In this document: positions 1 through 11,490 of the stretch, one piece after another
Layout of the letters: each line of letters opens with the position of its first letter
Position numbering within the stretch: position 1 is the first letter of the stretch
Origin: Sorangium cellulosum
GTDB taxonomy: Bacteria > Myxococcota_A > Polyangia > Polyangiales > Polyangiaceae
Reading direction: 5' to 3'
Length of the DNA: 64,000 nucleotides
Assembly: GCF_002950945.1 (NCBI RefSeq)
Contig: NZ_CP012673.1
Span: 9,872,501-9,936,500, forward strand
The notes under the pieces: model-generated
What the model was told of the DNA's origin: nothing
Databases searched by the model: none
Seen by the model: the letters and a program-made list of their open reading frames with translations, nothing else
Made by a program: the position numbers and the translations under genes

Positions 1-176
1 AGCACCCCGGCCGCCTGAAGGACATGGTGACGAGCCCCGGCGGCACCGCCATCGCGGGGCTCCACACGCTGGAGTCAGGCGGCCTGCGGCGCACCCTGAT
101 CGACGCGGTCGAGGCCGCCTCCAACCGATCGGCCGAGCTGGGCGCGCAGATGGCGAAGAAGCTCCGCCGCACGTAG
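1..176 (+). CDS. proC: Pyrroline-5-carboxylate reductase, C-terminal part
   Basis: Only the last 57 residues are in the window, read in frame 3 to a TAG at 174-176. The segment begins HPGRLKDMVTSPGGTAIAGL and continues with LESGG and LIDAVEAA. This is the strongly conserved C-terminal dimerisation region of ProC, which catalyses NADPH-dependent reduction of pyrroline-5-carboxylate in the last step of proline synthesis. The TSPGGT signature and the following helix are diagnostic for the family. The start and the Rossmann domain lie upstream of the window. No terminator-like hairpin is evident right after the stop. Confidence 0.9.
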   Translation, partial: HPGRLKDMVTSPGGTAIAGLHTLESGGLRRTLIDAVEAASNRSAELGAQMAKKLRRT

Positions 177-607
177 GTACGGGCCCTCGCGCGCCGCGCT
201 GCGCTCTCGCCACGGAAGCGTCTCCTCTCACGGATCGCGCGGCCTCCTCTCCCGTCGAGCCGTGGAGAACAGATGTCGCACCACGACTGCGTCGCTGCGG
301 CCGAACACCGCCGTCGTTCACGACAAGGGCTCTTCGCCGCTCCGATGTCTCCTCGAACACAAGAGCTCTGACCGATTCCCACTTTCCGCTCGGTTCCCTG
401 GAACGCGCAAACCTGGGCGGCAACCCACGAGATGCCGCTCTCGCGCGATGAGGCCCATGAGCTCGCCGGCCTGAAGCCGCGCCAGAATCCTGCTCTCTGG
501 CTCACCCCTACTTCCGCTCAAGCACATCCCACAAAGCAGCGGGCTCAGCCTGCATTGCGGCGGTGCGCGGCTTGACCGTGAGAGCGAGCATCACAAGGCT
601 CCGGCGC
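177..607. other. Non-coding stretch after proC
   Basis: About 430 bases between the proC stop and the first lipoprotein. The only open frames are short, overlap on both strands and have Arg/Ser/Pro-rich translations typical of GC-rich chance frames. No RNA gene, clear promoter pair or strong hairpin was recognised. A TTGACC at 572-577 could be a -35 box for the lipoprotein gene, but no convincing -10 follows it. Confidence 0.4.
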
Positions 608-1282
608 ATGCAGACATCACGCTTTTTCATGGCGAGCACATGGTTGATCATTGGCGCTCTCGTCGCGGTCCCCGGCTGTGGCGATGACGACGATGGGGGC
701 GGCGGCAGCGGCGGAACCGGCACCACCACGAGCGGCACCGGCGGCAATGGCGGCAACGGCGGCAGCGCGGATGGGGGCGGTGGCAACGGCGGCGATGGCG
801 GCGGTGGTGGTGAGCCGGCGGCCAGCTGTGAGACCTATTGCGCGGCGGTGATGGCCAACTGTACCGACGTGCAAGCTCAGTACGGAAGCGAGGCCTCCTG
901 CGTCGCTTTCTGCGAGGACCTGCCCGAAGGCGCTGCGGGTGAGGAAGCGGGCAACTCGCTCGCGTGCCGCGCCTATCACGCGGGCGAGGCCGCGGCGGAT
1001 CCGACGACGCACTGCATCCATGCCGGCCCGGGCGGCGGCGGCGTCTGCGGCGCTCCGGCCGATGCCTTCTGCACGGTCGCGCCCGAGGCCTGCCCCGACG
1101 TCTACGCGGACTCGGACGCTTGTAACACCGAGGCCGCCGGCTTCGACGCCACCCCGCCCTACGCGGGCCCGAACAGCACGGGCGATACGCTCGCCTGCCG
1201 CCTGTATCACCTCACGGAGGCCACGATCGATCCGGAGACGCACTGCGGCCACATCGGCGAGGCTTCCCCGGTCTGCATGTGA
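608..1282 (+). CDS. Secreted Cys-rich lipoprotein with Gly/Ser linker
   Basis: The 224-residue protein begins with MQTSRFF, a hydrophobic stretch (STWLIIGALVAVPG) and a lipobox-like VPGC. An acidic DDDD and a Gly/Thr/Ser-rich linker of about 45 residues follow. The rest contains about a dozen cysteines arranged in two related halves: CETYC...C...C and later CTVAPEAC...C. Each half ends in a similar CR-Y-H...T-HC-H segment. This suggests a duplicated, disulfide-bonded domain held off the outer membrane by a flexible linker, a layout common in myxobacterial surface proteins. The ATG at 608 was chosen because it directly precedes the signal peptide; an earlier in-frame GTG at 563 would add residues before it. 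Function unknown. Confidence 0.75.
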   Translation: MQTSRFFMASTWLIIGALVAVPGCGDDDDGGGGSGGTGTTTSGTGGNGGNGGSADGGGGNGGDGGGGGEPAASCETYCAAVMANCTDVQAQYGSEASCVAFCEDLPEGAAGEEAGNSLACRAYHAGEAAADPTTHCIHAGPGGGGVCGAPADAFCTVAPEACPDVYADSDACNTEAAGFDATPPYAGPNSTGDTLACRLYHLTEATIDPETHCGHIGEASPVCM

Positions 1283-1290
1283 TCGCGACC

Positions 1291-1320
1291 CGGAGGCGCG
1301 GCATGGAAGCCGCGCCTCCG
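1291..1320 (+). terminator. GC-rich hairpin after the lipoprotein gene
   Basis: A perfect 12-bp stem (CGGAGGCGCGGC at 1291-1302 pairing with 1309-1320) closes a 6-nt loop, 8 nt after the stop at 1282. No U-tract follows, so it may terminate weakly or only protect the 3' end. Confidence 0.5.
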
Positions 1321-1370
1321 ATGTCAAGGCGCCGCTCCCGTGCCGCGCCGCCCTGATGTATAAGGGGCGC

Positions 1371-1844
1371 GTGCTTCGCGCCTGTTCACTTCTCGCTCTC
1401 GCCGCCCTTGCCCTGTCGCTCGCCGCCTGCGGAGGGGACCTCGAGGAAGGCTGCCTCACAGGTCCCTGCGGCCCCGACACCGGCTCGACCCCGCCCGACG
1501 ACGGCAACACGCAGGATTGCTCGGCAACACCGGACACAGGGTCTCTCCCGTGCGGCGTCTACGATGTGCTGAAGGCGAAATGTCACAGCTGTCACACATC
1601 GCCACAGCAGGGCGGGTTCGTCTTTCCGCTGCTGACGTTCGAGGACACACGTGTCGTCACCAACGACGGCATCGTGCGCGCCGACAAGATGAAGACCGCG
1701 GTCGAGTCGGGGCGCATGCCGCCCCCCCCCGCCGCGCTGACCGCGGAGGAGAAGCAAGCGCTGCTCGACTGGCTGGGCACCTGCGGGCAGCCCGAGCCGG
1801 AAGGCCAGGGGTGCGAGTGCACCACGCCGGAGGCCTGCCCGTAG
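1371..1844 (+). CDS. Cytochrome-c-like lipoprotein with one CxxCH haem site
   Basis: A protein of about 157 residues with a signal peptide (LRACSLLALAALALSLAAC) ending in a lipobox-type LAAC. The mature part carries a CHSCH haem-c attachment motif in the segment GVYDVLKAKCHSCH. A distal GRMPPPP segment supplies a typical Met axial ligand, and EEKQALLDWL is a helix often seen at the end of these haem domains. It is probably exported and haem-loaded in the periplasm. The redox partner is unknown. The GTG at 1371 was preferred because an AGGGG sits just before it; an ATG at 1356 is the alternative and would add MYKGR. Extra cysteine pairs (CLTGPC, CECTTPEAC) flank the domain. Confidence 0.75.
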   Translation: MLRACSLLALAALALSLAACGGDLEEGCLTGPCGPDTGSTPPDDGNTQDCSATPDTGSLPCGVYDVLKAKCHSCHTSPQQGGFVFPLLTFEDTRVVTNDGIVRADKMKTAVESGRMPPPPAALTAEEKQALLDWLGTCGQPEPEGQGCECTTPEACP

Positions 1845-1921
1845 CGCGCACACCCCGCCGGGGCGGCCGCCAGGCGCTCGCCGCACCGCCGGCCTGAGCA
1901 GCGCCGCGCGGCGCGGAGGTG

Positions 1922-1950
1922 TTGGCGATCGGCCCTCTCTTGATTATGGT
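1922..1950 (+). promoter_or_regulatory. Sigma-70 type promoter of rnpB
   Basis: TTGGCG at 1922-1927 and TATGGT at 1945-1950 are 17 nt apart. A start about 7 nt downstream coincides with the first base of the RNase P P1 stem at 1957. Confidence 0.6.
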
Positions 1951-1956
1951 CGCCGA

Positions 1957-2423
1957 GTCGCAGCGGGGCAGGCGATCGCCGGCGGCCGGGGAAACCCGGG
2001 CGCGGGAGGAAAGTCCGAGCTCCACAGGGCAGGGTGCCGGGTAACGCCCGGTGAGAGTGATCTCGAGGAAAGTGCCACAGAGAACAGACCGCCGCGCCGC
2101 GCGCTCCGCGAAGGGGAAGAGCCTCCTGCCCGCACGGGCTGCGCTCCGAGCCTCCGCAGGCGCGCCGCGCGGCAAGGGTGAAACGGCGGGGTAAGAGCCC
2201 ACCGCGCCCTTGGTAACAAGGGCGGCACGGCAAACCCCACCTGGAGCAAGGCCGCGTAGGGAGGTGTTCGCGACGGCGAGAGCCGCCGCGGCGAGGGCTG
2301 CCCGCCCCATGCCTCCGGGTTGGCTGCTGGAGGCGCGCGGCGACGCGCGTCCTAGAGGAATGATCGTCGGCGCAACGGGGGCGACCCCTCGCGCAACAGA
2401 ACTCGGCTTACGTCCCCTGCGAC
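1957..2423 (+). ncRNA. rnpB: RNase P RNA, bacterial class A
   Basis: This is the catalytic RNA of RNase P, which matures tRNA 5' ends. The conserved core is readable directly: GAGGAAAGTCCG followed by GCTCCACAGGGCAGGGTGCC and GGTAACGCCCGG, then AGTGCCACAGAGAACAGACC. In the specificity/3' half are GGTAAGAGCCCACCG, GGCAAACCCCACC...GGAGCAAGG and finally ACAGAACTCGGCTTA. The P1 helix closes the molecule: GTCGCAG at 1957-1963 pairs with CTGCGAC at 2417-2423 and extends with GGGG/CCCC after one bulged base. The length of about 467 nt is slightly long for class A, with the extra bases in variable peripheral helices. It has its own promoter just upstream and a terminator 2 nt downstream. Confidence 0.95.
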
Positions 2424-2424
2424 C

Positions 2425-2457
2425 GCGAAGCCCCGCCCCGGCGGGGCTTCGCGCTTT
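2425..2457 (+). terminator. Intrinsic terminator of rnpB
   Basis: A 13-bp perfect stem (GCGAAGCCCCGCC at 2425-2437 with 2440-2452) is followed by CTTTTG. It directly follows the closing P1 helix of RNase P RNA. Confidence 0.85.
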
Positions 2458-2490
2458 TGTGCTCGCCTGGCGCTCACCTGTGGCATCGCG

Positions 2491-2530
2491 CTACGCCGCG
2501 AGCGGCTGCGCTACGCCGCGAGCGGCTGCA
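2491..2530. repeat. 20-bp tandem duplication at the end of the sigma factor gene
   Basis: The 20-mer CTACGCCGCGAGCGGCTGCG at 2491-2510 is repeated at 2511-2530 with only the last base changed. The second copy contains the stop codon and last codons of the sigma gene, and the first lies just outside it. It looks like a recent slippage or duplication that copied the gene's end. Confidence 0.85.
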
Positions 2531-3362
2531 GGCGGTCCCGCAGCTTCTTCTTCGCGCGGGCTTCCAGCTGTCGCGCCCGCTCGCGCGAGACGCCGAGGCG
2601 GCGGCCGATCTCCGCGAGCGACAGCTCCTCCTCCGGGTCCGCCATCATCCGCGTCTCGACGATGTACCGCTCGCGCGGGTCGAGGTTCTCCACGGCCTGC
2701 GTGAGCCGCTCTCGGAGCAGCGCCCCCTCCTCGGCCCGGGAGAAGCGCTCCTCCTGGTCCTGATCGTCGGCCGGCAGCGTGTCCACCAGCGACCGGGCGC
2801 CGTCCTCGAACACCTTGGTGTCGAGCGAGACGTCCCGGGCCTCCAGCCGGTGGGCCATCTCCAGCACCTTCTCCGCGGGCGCGCCGAACTTCTCGGCCAG
2901 CAGCCGATCGCCCTCCTCACCCTCGCCCACGAGGCCCGCGATGCGCGCCCGCTCCCGCCGCAGCCGGAAGAACATCTTCGAGCGGAGCGGGCCCGAGCCC
3001 ACGCCGACCAGGCTCCAGGAGTGGATGACGTGGTTCAGGATGTACGCCCGGATCCAGTAGGCCGCGTAGGTCACGAAGCGATTTCCACGGTCGGGGTCGT
3101 ACTTGCGGATCGCATGGACGATCCCGAAGTTCCCCTCGGCGATGAGATCGGCGAGCGGGATCCCGTACCGCCGATAGCTGATCGCGATCGAGACAACGTG
3201 CCTCAGGTTGGCGAGCGCGAGCGCGGCCGCAGCCTGCTCGTCGCTCTGTTCCCGCCACCGTCGAGCGAGCTCGACCTCTTCCTCGCGCGACAGCTCCGGG
3301 ATCTGCCGCACATGCGTGATGTAGCGCGATACCGCGCTGGCTTGATCTCGGGACGTTTGCAC
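2511..3362 (-). CDS. RpoH-like (heat-shock type) RNA polymerase sigma factor
   Basis: A 283-residue sigma-70 family protein. Region 1.2/2 includes RYITHVRQIPELSREEEVEL, then NLRHVVSIAISYRRYG, DLIAEGNFGIVHAIRKYDP and FVTYAAYWIRAYI (core and -10 recognition). A region with MFFRLRRER occupies the place of the RpoH box. Region 4 ends with LSLAEIGRRLGVSRERARQL, the -35 helix-turn-helix. Length and architecture match the sigma-32 group, represented in myxobacteria by several SigB/SigC-type paralogues. The GTG at 3362 was chosen because GAAGGAAA lies just upstream and the product then has the usual length; an in-frame start at 3536 would add 58 unconserved residues. A short dyad lies directly before the ribosome-binding site. 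The target regulon cannot be read from this sequence. Confidence 0.88.
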   Translation of the reverse strand: MQTSRDQASAVSRYITHVRQIPELSREEEVELARRWREQSDEQAAAALALANLRHVVSIAISYRRYGIPLADLIAEGNFGIVHAIRKYDPDRGNRFVTYAAYWIRAYILNHVIHSWSLVGVGSGPLRSKMFFRLRRERARIAGLVGEGEEGDRLLAEKFGAPAEKVLEMAHRLEARDVSLDTKVFEDGARSLVDTLPADDQDQEERFSRAEEGALLRERLTQAVENLDPRERYIVETRMMADPEEELSLAEIGRRLGVSRERARQLEARAKKKLRDRLQPLAA

Positions 3363-3374
3363 AGGGTTTCCTTC

Positions 3375-3390
3375 GGGGTCAGATGACCCC
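3375..3390 (-). promoter_or_regulatory. Dyad next to the sigma factor ribosome-binding site
   Basis: GGGGTC-AGAT-GACCCC is a perfect 6-bp dyad ending 12 nt before the GTG start, abutting the GAAGGAAA ribosome-binding site. It could be an operator, or an mRNA hairpin adjacent to the ribosome-binding site of a heat-shock-type sigma gene. Confidence 0.4.
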
Positions 3391-3751
3391 GTTTCAATTG
3401 ATGAGGACAGCAAAGGCCGTGCCTCGACTCCTGCGGCCGAGCCCGGCAGATGCCGGACCCCGATCGCGTTGATCGCTGCGGCGCCACTTGCCGCCGCAGC
3501 GGTTGGTTCGAGATTCCGAAGGGAGCAGCCCACCAAGGCTGCGATGCAGTTGGTATGCCGCCCCGGGCGGGCAGCTTGTGCACCGTGGCGCGAAGCCGCG
3601 GCGCACGAGGGGTCAGGCTCGCCCGCGCGAGCAGAGAGAGGGGGGTGAAGGCTGGAGAGCCGGACGGTGGCCGATGCCCCGGGCGGTCACGCTCAGACCG
3701 GCGGTGTGCATCCCACGTCGACCGCTCCGGCGAGGTGGCGAGGAGCGGGGC
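3391..3751. other. Intergenic region between iscA-type gene and sigma gene
   Basis: About 360 bases that serve as upstream region of the sigma gene. An imperfect hairpin (GTGC-CC...GGC / GCC...GG-GCAC) occurs near 3579-3607. No gene is supported, and no clear promoter was identified on the minus strand. Confidence 0.35.
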
Positions 3752-3776
3752 GCGCCTGGCCGGAGGAGCCAGGCGC
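3752..3776 (-). terminator. Hairpin downstream of the IscA-type gene
   Basis: GCGCCTGGC at 3752-3760 pairs perfectly with 3768-3776 around a 7-nt loop, 38 nt beyond the stop of the minus-strand gene ending at 3814. There is no U-tract on that strand, so it is terminator-like rather than canonical. Confidence 0.5.
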
Positions 3777-3813
3777 AGGGGGGAAATCGAGAAGAACGGG
3801 TTCTAACGTCGAA

Positions 3814-4137
3814 TCAGACAGAGAAGGAGGAGCCGCAACCGCAGGTGCTCTTCACCGACGGGTTGCTGAACTTGAAGCCGGAGCCGTGGAGGCCCTCGAC
3901 GTAGTCGATCTCGGTGCCGTCGAGGTACTGGTAGCTGAGCGGGTCGACGTAGAGCTTGATGCCCTTGTCCTCGAACTCCTCGTCGAACTCGGTCGGCTTG
4001 TCCTCGAAGTACAGATCGTAGGAAAAGCCCGCGCACCCGCCGCCCACGACCCGAAGGCGCAGCCCCTGCCCCAGCAACGACTCCGCCGACGCAATCTCCA
4101 TCACCTTCTCGGCTGCCTTGTTCGTGATCGTGATCAT
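3814..4137 (-). CDS. Iron-sulfur cluster assembly protein, IscA/ErpA (HesB) family
   Basis: The 107-residue protein matches the A-type Fe-S carrier family in length and motifs. MITITNKAAEKVMEI forms the N-terminal helix, VVGGGCAGFSYDL carries the first ligand Cys35, and the C-terminal STCGCGSSF carries Cys99 and Cys101. Such proteins accept an Fe-S cluster from the assembly scaffold and hand it to apo-targets in the cytoplasm. The start at 4137 is supported by AGGAGAACCCAAG just before the ATG. No isc or suf partner genes are adjacent, so it may be the general ErpA-type carrier. Whether it is IscA, ErpA or SufA cannot be decided from motifs alone. Confidence 0.92.
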   Translation of the reverse strand: MITITNKAAEKVMEIASAESLLGQGLRLRVVGGGCAGFSYDLYFEDKPTEFDEEFEDKGIKLYVDPLSYQYLDGTEIDYVEGLHGSGFKFSNPSVKSTCGCGSSFSV

Positions 4138-4452
4138 CTTGGGTTCTCCTCTGCATCCTTGGTCCGACCGGGTCGACTGGTCCAGCCCCGAGTGTTCGCT
4201 CGCGGGAGGGACGAGCCGCGCGGTGAGCCCGGCCGACCACGCCCTGGCGTAGGGTGCCCAGGGCTCGGCAAGGATACGCACCTTCAGCGATGTCCGCCAG
4301 TGCCTCCACCCCCGCGGGGTACGGAAACGCCCGGACCGTCCGTCCGCTCGAGGGTGCGGCCCGGCCACCTCGGCGAGGCGTCCCCCCCGAGGGCCGCTGG
4401 CCTCGCCGGGCAGCAGGCGCCGCTTGACGCCGGCGGCCTGGTCCGCCAGGGT
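4138..4452. other. Divergent intergenic region, iscA-type gene / arsR-metH operon
   Basis: This roughly 315-base stretch must hold promoters for both flanking operons. Its sequence is GC-rich with several short self-complementary GGC/GCC runs. No SAM, SAH or cobalamin riboswitch consensus was recognised in it. Confidence 0.35.
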
Positions 4453-4475
4453 ACCATCCGTTCATCCGGATTGGT
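4453..4475 (+). promoter_or_regulatory. Candidate operator of the ArsR-type regulator
   Basis: ACCATCCG and CGGATTGGT form a nearly perfect dyad (one extra T) around TTCATC. It ends about 9 nt before the TTG start of the ArsR-methyltransferase gene. The position suits autoregulation by the encoded ArsR domain; this is inference. Confidence 0.4.
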
Positions 4476-4484
4476 AGATATCGC

Positions 4485-5455
4485 TTGCCGGACCTCAGCG
4501 CCACCACCGAGCTCCTCCGGTTGCTCGGCGACCCGACCCGGGTGCGCCTGCTGGCGCTGCTCGGCCGCGAGGAGCTCACCGTCGCGGAGATCACGGACGT
4601 CACCCAGCTCGCGCAGTCGCGCGTCTCGACGCACCTCGGCAAGCTGCGGGAGGCCGGGCTCGTCAAGGACCGGCGCGACGGGGCGTCGTCGTTCTACGCG
4701 CTGAACCGCGGCGCGATGCCCGAGGAGGCCCGGCGGGTCTGGGCGCTGCTCGAGCAGACCACGGAGGACCCGCTGATCGAGCAGGACCGCGAGCGCGTGC
4801 GCGAGGTCGTGCGGGCGCGCGCCGGCGGGGCGAGCTGGGCCGACTCGGTGGCCGGGCGCATGGAGCGGCACTACTCGCCGGGACGAACGTGGGAGGCGTC
4901 GCTGCGCGGGCTGCTCGGGCTCCTGTCGCTCGGCGACGTGCTCGACGTCGCCTCCGGGGACGGCGCGCTGGCCGAGCTCGTGGCGCCGCGGTGCCGCACG
5001 ATGACCTGCCTCGACGCGAGCGAGACCGTGCTCGAGGCGGCCCGGGGGCGCCTCGGCCACCTCGACAACGTGCGCTTCGCGCGCGGCGACATGCACGAGC
5101 TGCCGTTCGAGGAGGCGTCGTTCGACCAGGTGATGCTGATGAACTGCCTGACGTTCGCCCGCTCGCCCGCCCGCGCGATCGCGGAGGCGGCGCGGGTGCT
5201 GCGGCCGGGCGGCGCGCTCGCCGGGGTGACATTGAAGACCCACCGGCACGAGGTCGCGGCCGCCACGTACAGCCACGTCCGTTTCGGCTTCGATCCGCGC
5301 GAGCTCCGGGCAATGCTCGAGGCCGAGGGCCTCGTCGTGGACGCCTGCGACGTGACCTCGCGCGAGAAGCGCCCGCCGCACTTCGAAGCGATCTCGATCC
5401 ACGCCCGCCGCCCGGCCGCACCCGCGCCGAAGAAGCCCAGGAGAAGAGCAGAATC

Positions 5456-5459
<4 letters not shown>
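4485..5459 (+). CDS. ArsR-type regulator fused to a SAM-dependent methyltransferase
   Basis: The 324-residue protein joins two domains. Residues 1-95 form a winged helix of the ArsR type: LLGDPTRVRLLALLG, then ELTVAEITDVTQLAQSRVST as recognition helix. Residues 140-300 form a class I methyltransferase with motif I VLDVASGDGALAEL, an acidic MTCLDAS strand end, DMHELPFEEASFDQV and RVLRPGGALAGV. The start is TTG at 4485, directly before a dyad that could be its operator. The stop overlaps the metH ATG (ATGA), so metH is translationally coupled. Such fusions next to methionine-synthase genes are thought to sense SAM or SAH and control methionine metabolism. Whether the methyltransferase half is catalytic or only a SAM sensor cannot be told. 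Confidence 0.85.
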
Positions 5460-9181
<3,722 letters not shown>

Positions 9182-9193
9182 TAGGAGTCGTCC

Positions 9194-10000
9194 ATGACCG
9201 AGACCGACTGGTTCGAGCTGAACCGCGCCGCCTGGAACGCGCGCACCGGCGTGCACCTGGCCTCCAAGTTCTACGATCTGGCCTCCTTCCGCGCCGGCGC
9301 GACCTCCCTCAAGCCGATCGAGCTCGAGCAGGTCGGCGACGTCCGCGGCAAGTCGCTCCTTCACCTCCAGTGCCACTTCGGCCAAGACACGCTCTCGTGG
9401 GCGCGGAGGGGCGCGCGCGTCACCGGGCTCGACCTGTCCGACGAGGCGGTCAAGGCCGCGCGCGCGCTCGCCGAGGAGCTCTCGCTGGACGCGCGCTTCG
9501 TCGAGGCCAACGTCTATGACGCGCCCGCGGCGCTCGGCGGCGAGACGTTCGATATCGTGTTCACCTCGTATGGAGTGCTCGGGTGGCTCCCCGACATGGA
9601 TCGCTGGGCGCGCGCGGCCGCAGCGTGCCTGAAGCCCGGGGGCGTGCTGCACCTCGTCGAGTTCCACCCCGTGGTCTGGACCTTCGATAACGCGTTCGAG
9701 CGCGTCGTGTACGCGTACGACGGGCGCGGGGAGCCGATCGTGACCGAGGAGACTGGCACGTACGCCGACCGCGACGCGCCCGTGAAGCTCAAGGAGGTGA
9801 GCTTCAACCACGGGATCGGGACGGTGGTGACGGCGCTCCTCGGGGCGGGCCTCACGCTGGAGCGGCTCCGGGAGGTCGACTGGTCGCCTTACGACATCTT
9901 CCCGGACATGGACGAGGCGCCGCCGGGGCAGTTCCGCATGCGGAAGTTCGGGCGCCGCCTGCCGCTCGTCTACGCGCTCGCGGCGCGGCGGAGCCCCTGA
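9194..10000 (+). CDS. Class I SAM-dependent methyltransferase
   Basis: The 268-residue protein begins 12 nt after metH and has its own AGGAG, so it is probably the last gene of the arsR-metH operon. Motif I is LLHLQCHFGQDTLSWA, followed by VTGLDLSDEAVKAAR, FDIVFTSYGVLGWLPD and CLKPGGVLHLVEFHP, the pattern of the small-molecule/ubiquinone-type methyltransferase group. The C-terminal half (VVWTFDN, YDIFPDM) is characteristic of a widespread subfamily without an assigned substrate. Operon position suggests a link to SAM supply, but no substrate can be named. Confidence 0.85.
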   Translation: MTETDWFELNRAAWNARTGVHLASKFYDLASFRAGATSLKPIELEQVGDVRGKSLLHLQCHFGQDTLSWARRGARVTGLDLSDEAVKAARALAEELSLDARFVEANVYDAPAALGGETFDIVFTSYGVLGWLPDMDRWARAAAACLKPGGVLHLVEFHPVVWTFDNAFERVVYAYDGRGEPIVTEETGTYADRDAPVKLKEVSFNHGIGTVVTALLGAGLTLERLREVDWSPYDIFPDMDEAPPGQFRMRKFGRRLPLVYALAARRSP

Positions 10001-10013
10001 GCGATCCGGCCGC

Positions 10014-10718
10014 TCAGGCCACCATGGCGCTCAGCGGGACCGCCCGGCCGACGCCGCCGTGGAGGTCCTGGACGCGGGCGAGCCACGCGAGCAACGGATC
10101 GTCGCTCTGGAGGAGCGGGGCGGTGGCGACCAGCGCGATCCAGAGCAGGAAGCCCGCGACGATGTAATCCGCGTAGCCGGGGTGTGCCCCCGAGAGGAAC
10201 GGCGCGCCGCCCTTGAGCGTGAGCCGGACCGACTCCAGGCCCGCGCGCGCCGCCTCGATCCGCTCCGCGCGCCCGCTGGCCAGCTCCTCCAGCGTACAGC
10301 CGATGAACTTCTCGCGGCTCTGCCGGAAGTAGTCGCGATCCTTGTCGAGCACGCAGTCGTAAATGTCCTTGAGGTAGCAGAGGAGGATCGGCCTGGCGGC
10401 GCTCGCGATCAGGCTGGTCTCGACGAACTGACAGAGCGCGCGCTCGGCCGGCGAGCCGAACAGGCGCGGCCGGTCGGGGTACACTTCGTCGAGGTAGTCC
10501 GCGATGGCCCAGGAGTCGCTGACGATCTTGCCGCCATCGTCGAGGATCGGCACGGTCTTGTGCGTGCCGCCCGCGACGGCAGGGATGTCCGTGAGCGCGA
10601 CAGGCACGGTCTCGAACGGGAGGCCTTTGTGGGCCAGCGCGTACTTGGCCCGCCAGCAGAAGGGGCTCGGCCGGCGGTCGTCGCGCACCTGGAGGTCGTA
10701 GAGTCGAATGGAGGTCAT
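10014..10718 (-). CDS. Glutathione S-transferase family protein
   Basis: A 234-residue protein of the GST superfamily. The thioredoxin-like N-terminal domain reads RLYDLQVRDDRRPSPFCWRAKYAL, with a Cys near the active-site position of omega/beta-type enzymes. KTVPILDDGGKIVSDSWAIADYL is the glutathione gamma-glutamyl binding strand and helix. The all-helical C-terminal domain (about 95-225) includes PGYADYIVAGFLLWI. The start at 10718 was chosen over an in-frame upstream start because homology begins at MTSIRLYD and AGGGTG precedes it. It is the third gene of a LysR-GST-GST operon, 52 nt after the second. The substrate is unknown; detoxification of electrophiles is the family role. Confidence 0.88.
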   Translation of the reverse strand: MTSIRLYDLQVRDDRRPSPFCWRAKYALAHKGLPFETVPVALTDIPAVAGGTHKTVPILDDGGKIVSDSWAIADYLDEVYPDRPRLFGSPAERALCQFVETSLIASAARPILLCYLKDIYDCVLDKDRDYFRQSREKFIGCTLEELASGRAERIEAARAGLESVRLTLKGGAPFLSGAHPGYADYIVAGFLLWIALVATAPLLQSDDPLLAWLARVQDLHGGVGRAVPLSAMVA

Positions 10719-10770
10719 GGTGGCGATCACCCTGGCGGCGGCCCCTCGCGGCCGCAAGGCGGCCGCAAGG

Positions 10771-11490
10771 TCATGGCACCCCCGCCCCGACGGCCGCGCC
10801 GCCGGCCGCCGTCGTGTACGAGCTGCCCGCAGGCGCCTTGATGTGGGGGTTCCGCTCGACCTCCTCGGCGGCCGCCGCGGACCAGCGCGCCATCGCCGGG
10901 AGCGAGGTGATCACGGCCGCATACGCGCGCGCGACCTCGTCGATCTCGACATCGTACGAGAGCAGGCGCGTCACCACGGGCGCGAACATCGCGTCCGCGA
11001 TGGTGAAGGCGCCGAACAGGAACGGGCCGCCCTGGCCGAACCGGGTGCGGCAGTCGCGGAAGATCTCGAGGACGCGGGCGATGTCGCGGGCGGCGCCGGG
11101 CGAGACGTCGGGGCGCGGATACCGCCGCGCGATGTCCATCGGCAGCTCCCGGCGCAGGTCGGAGAAGCCGGCGTGCATCTCGCAGCTGACCGCGCGCGCG
11201 ACCGCGCGGGCCTCGCGCCCTCCGGGCCACAGCCGCGCCTCGGGGAAGACCTCGGCCACGTGCTCGCAGATGGCGAGCGACTCCCAGACGACGAGATCGC
11301 CGTGGCGCAGCACCGGCACCTTGCGCGTCGGCGAGTGCTGGGCCACCCGGTCGACCCAGTCCGGGAGCTCGTACGGGATCACGTGCTCCTCGAACGGGAC
11401 GCCGGCGTGGGACATCGCGAGCCACGGCCGGAGCGACCAGGACGAGAGGTTCTTGCTGCCGATGTAAAGGTGAAGCGGGGCGGTGCTCAT
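10771..11490 (-). CDS. Glutathione S-transferase family protein
   Basis: A 239-residue GST-like protein. The N-terminal domain starts PLHLYIGSKNLSSWSLRPWLA, the signature of a GST subgroup with Ser in the active-site loop, followed by KVPVLRHGDLVVWESLAICEHV. The helical domain includes FLFGAFTIADAMFAPVVTRL. Its ATG overlaps the stop of the upstream LysR gene as ATGA, so the two are translationally coupled, and AAGGAG lies 8 nt before the start. The last 25 residues are Ala/Gly-rich and look non-conserved. The two GSTs in this operon are only distantly similar, so they probably act on different substrates. Confidence 0.88.
   Translation of the reverse strand: MSTAPLHLYIGSKNLSSWSLRPWLAMSHAGVPFEEHVIPYELPDWVDRVAQHSPTRKVPVLRHGDLVVWESLAICEHVAEVFPEARLWPGGREARAVARAVSCEMHAGFSDLRRELPMDIARRYPRPDVSPGAARDIARVLEIFRDCRTRFGQGGPFLFGAFTIADAMFAPVVTRLLSYDVEIDEVARAYAAVITSLPAMARWSAAAAEEVERNPHIKAPAGSSYTTAAGGAAVGAGVP

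Noticed and set aside
177..607. Small proteins of about 70 residues in the first intergenic region
   Set aside because: The frames overlap on both strands, lack ribosome-binding sites and have no protein-like hydrophobic pattern.
4138..4484. SAM, SAH or cobalamin riboswitch upstream of the arsR-metH operon
   Set aside because: None of the conserved core strings of these riboswitches was found. The ArsR-SAM fusion offers an alternative control.
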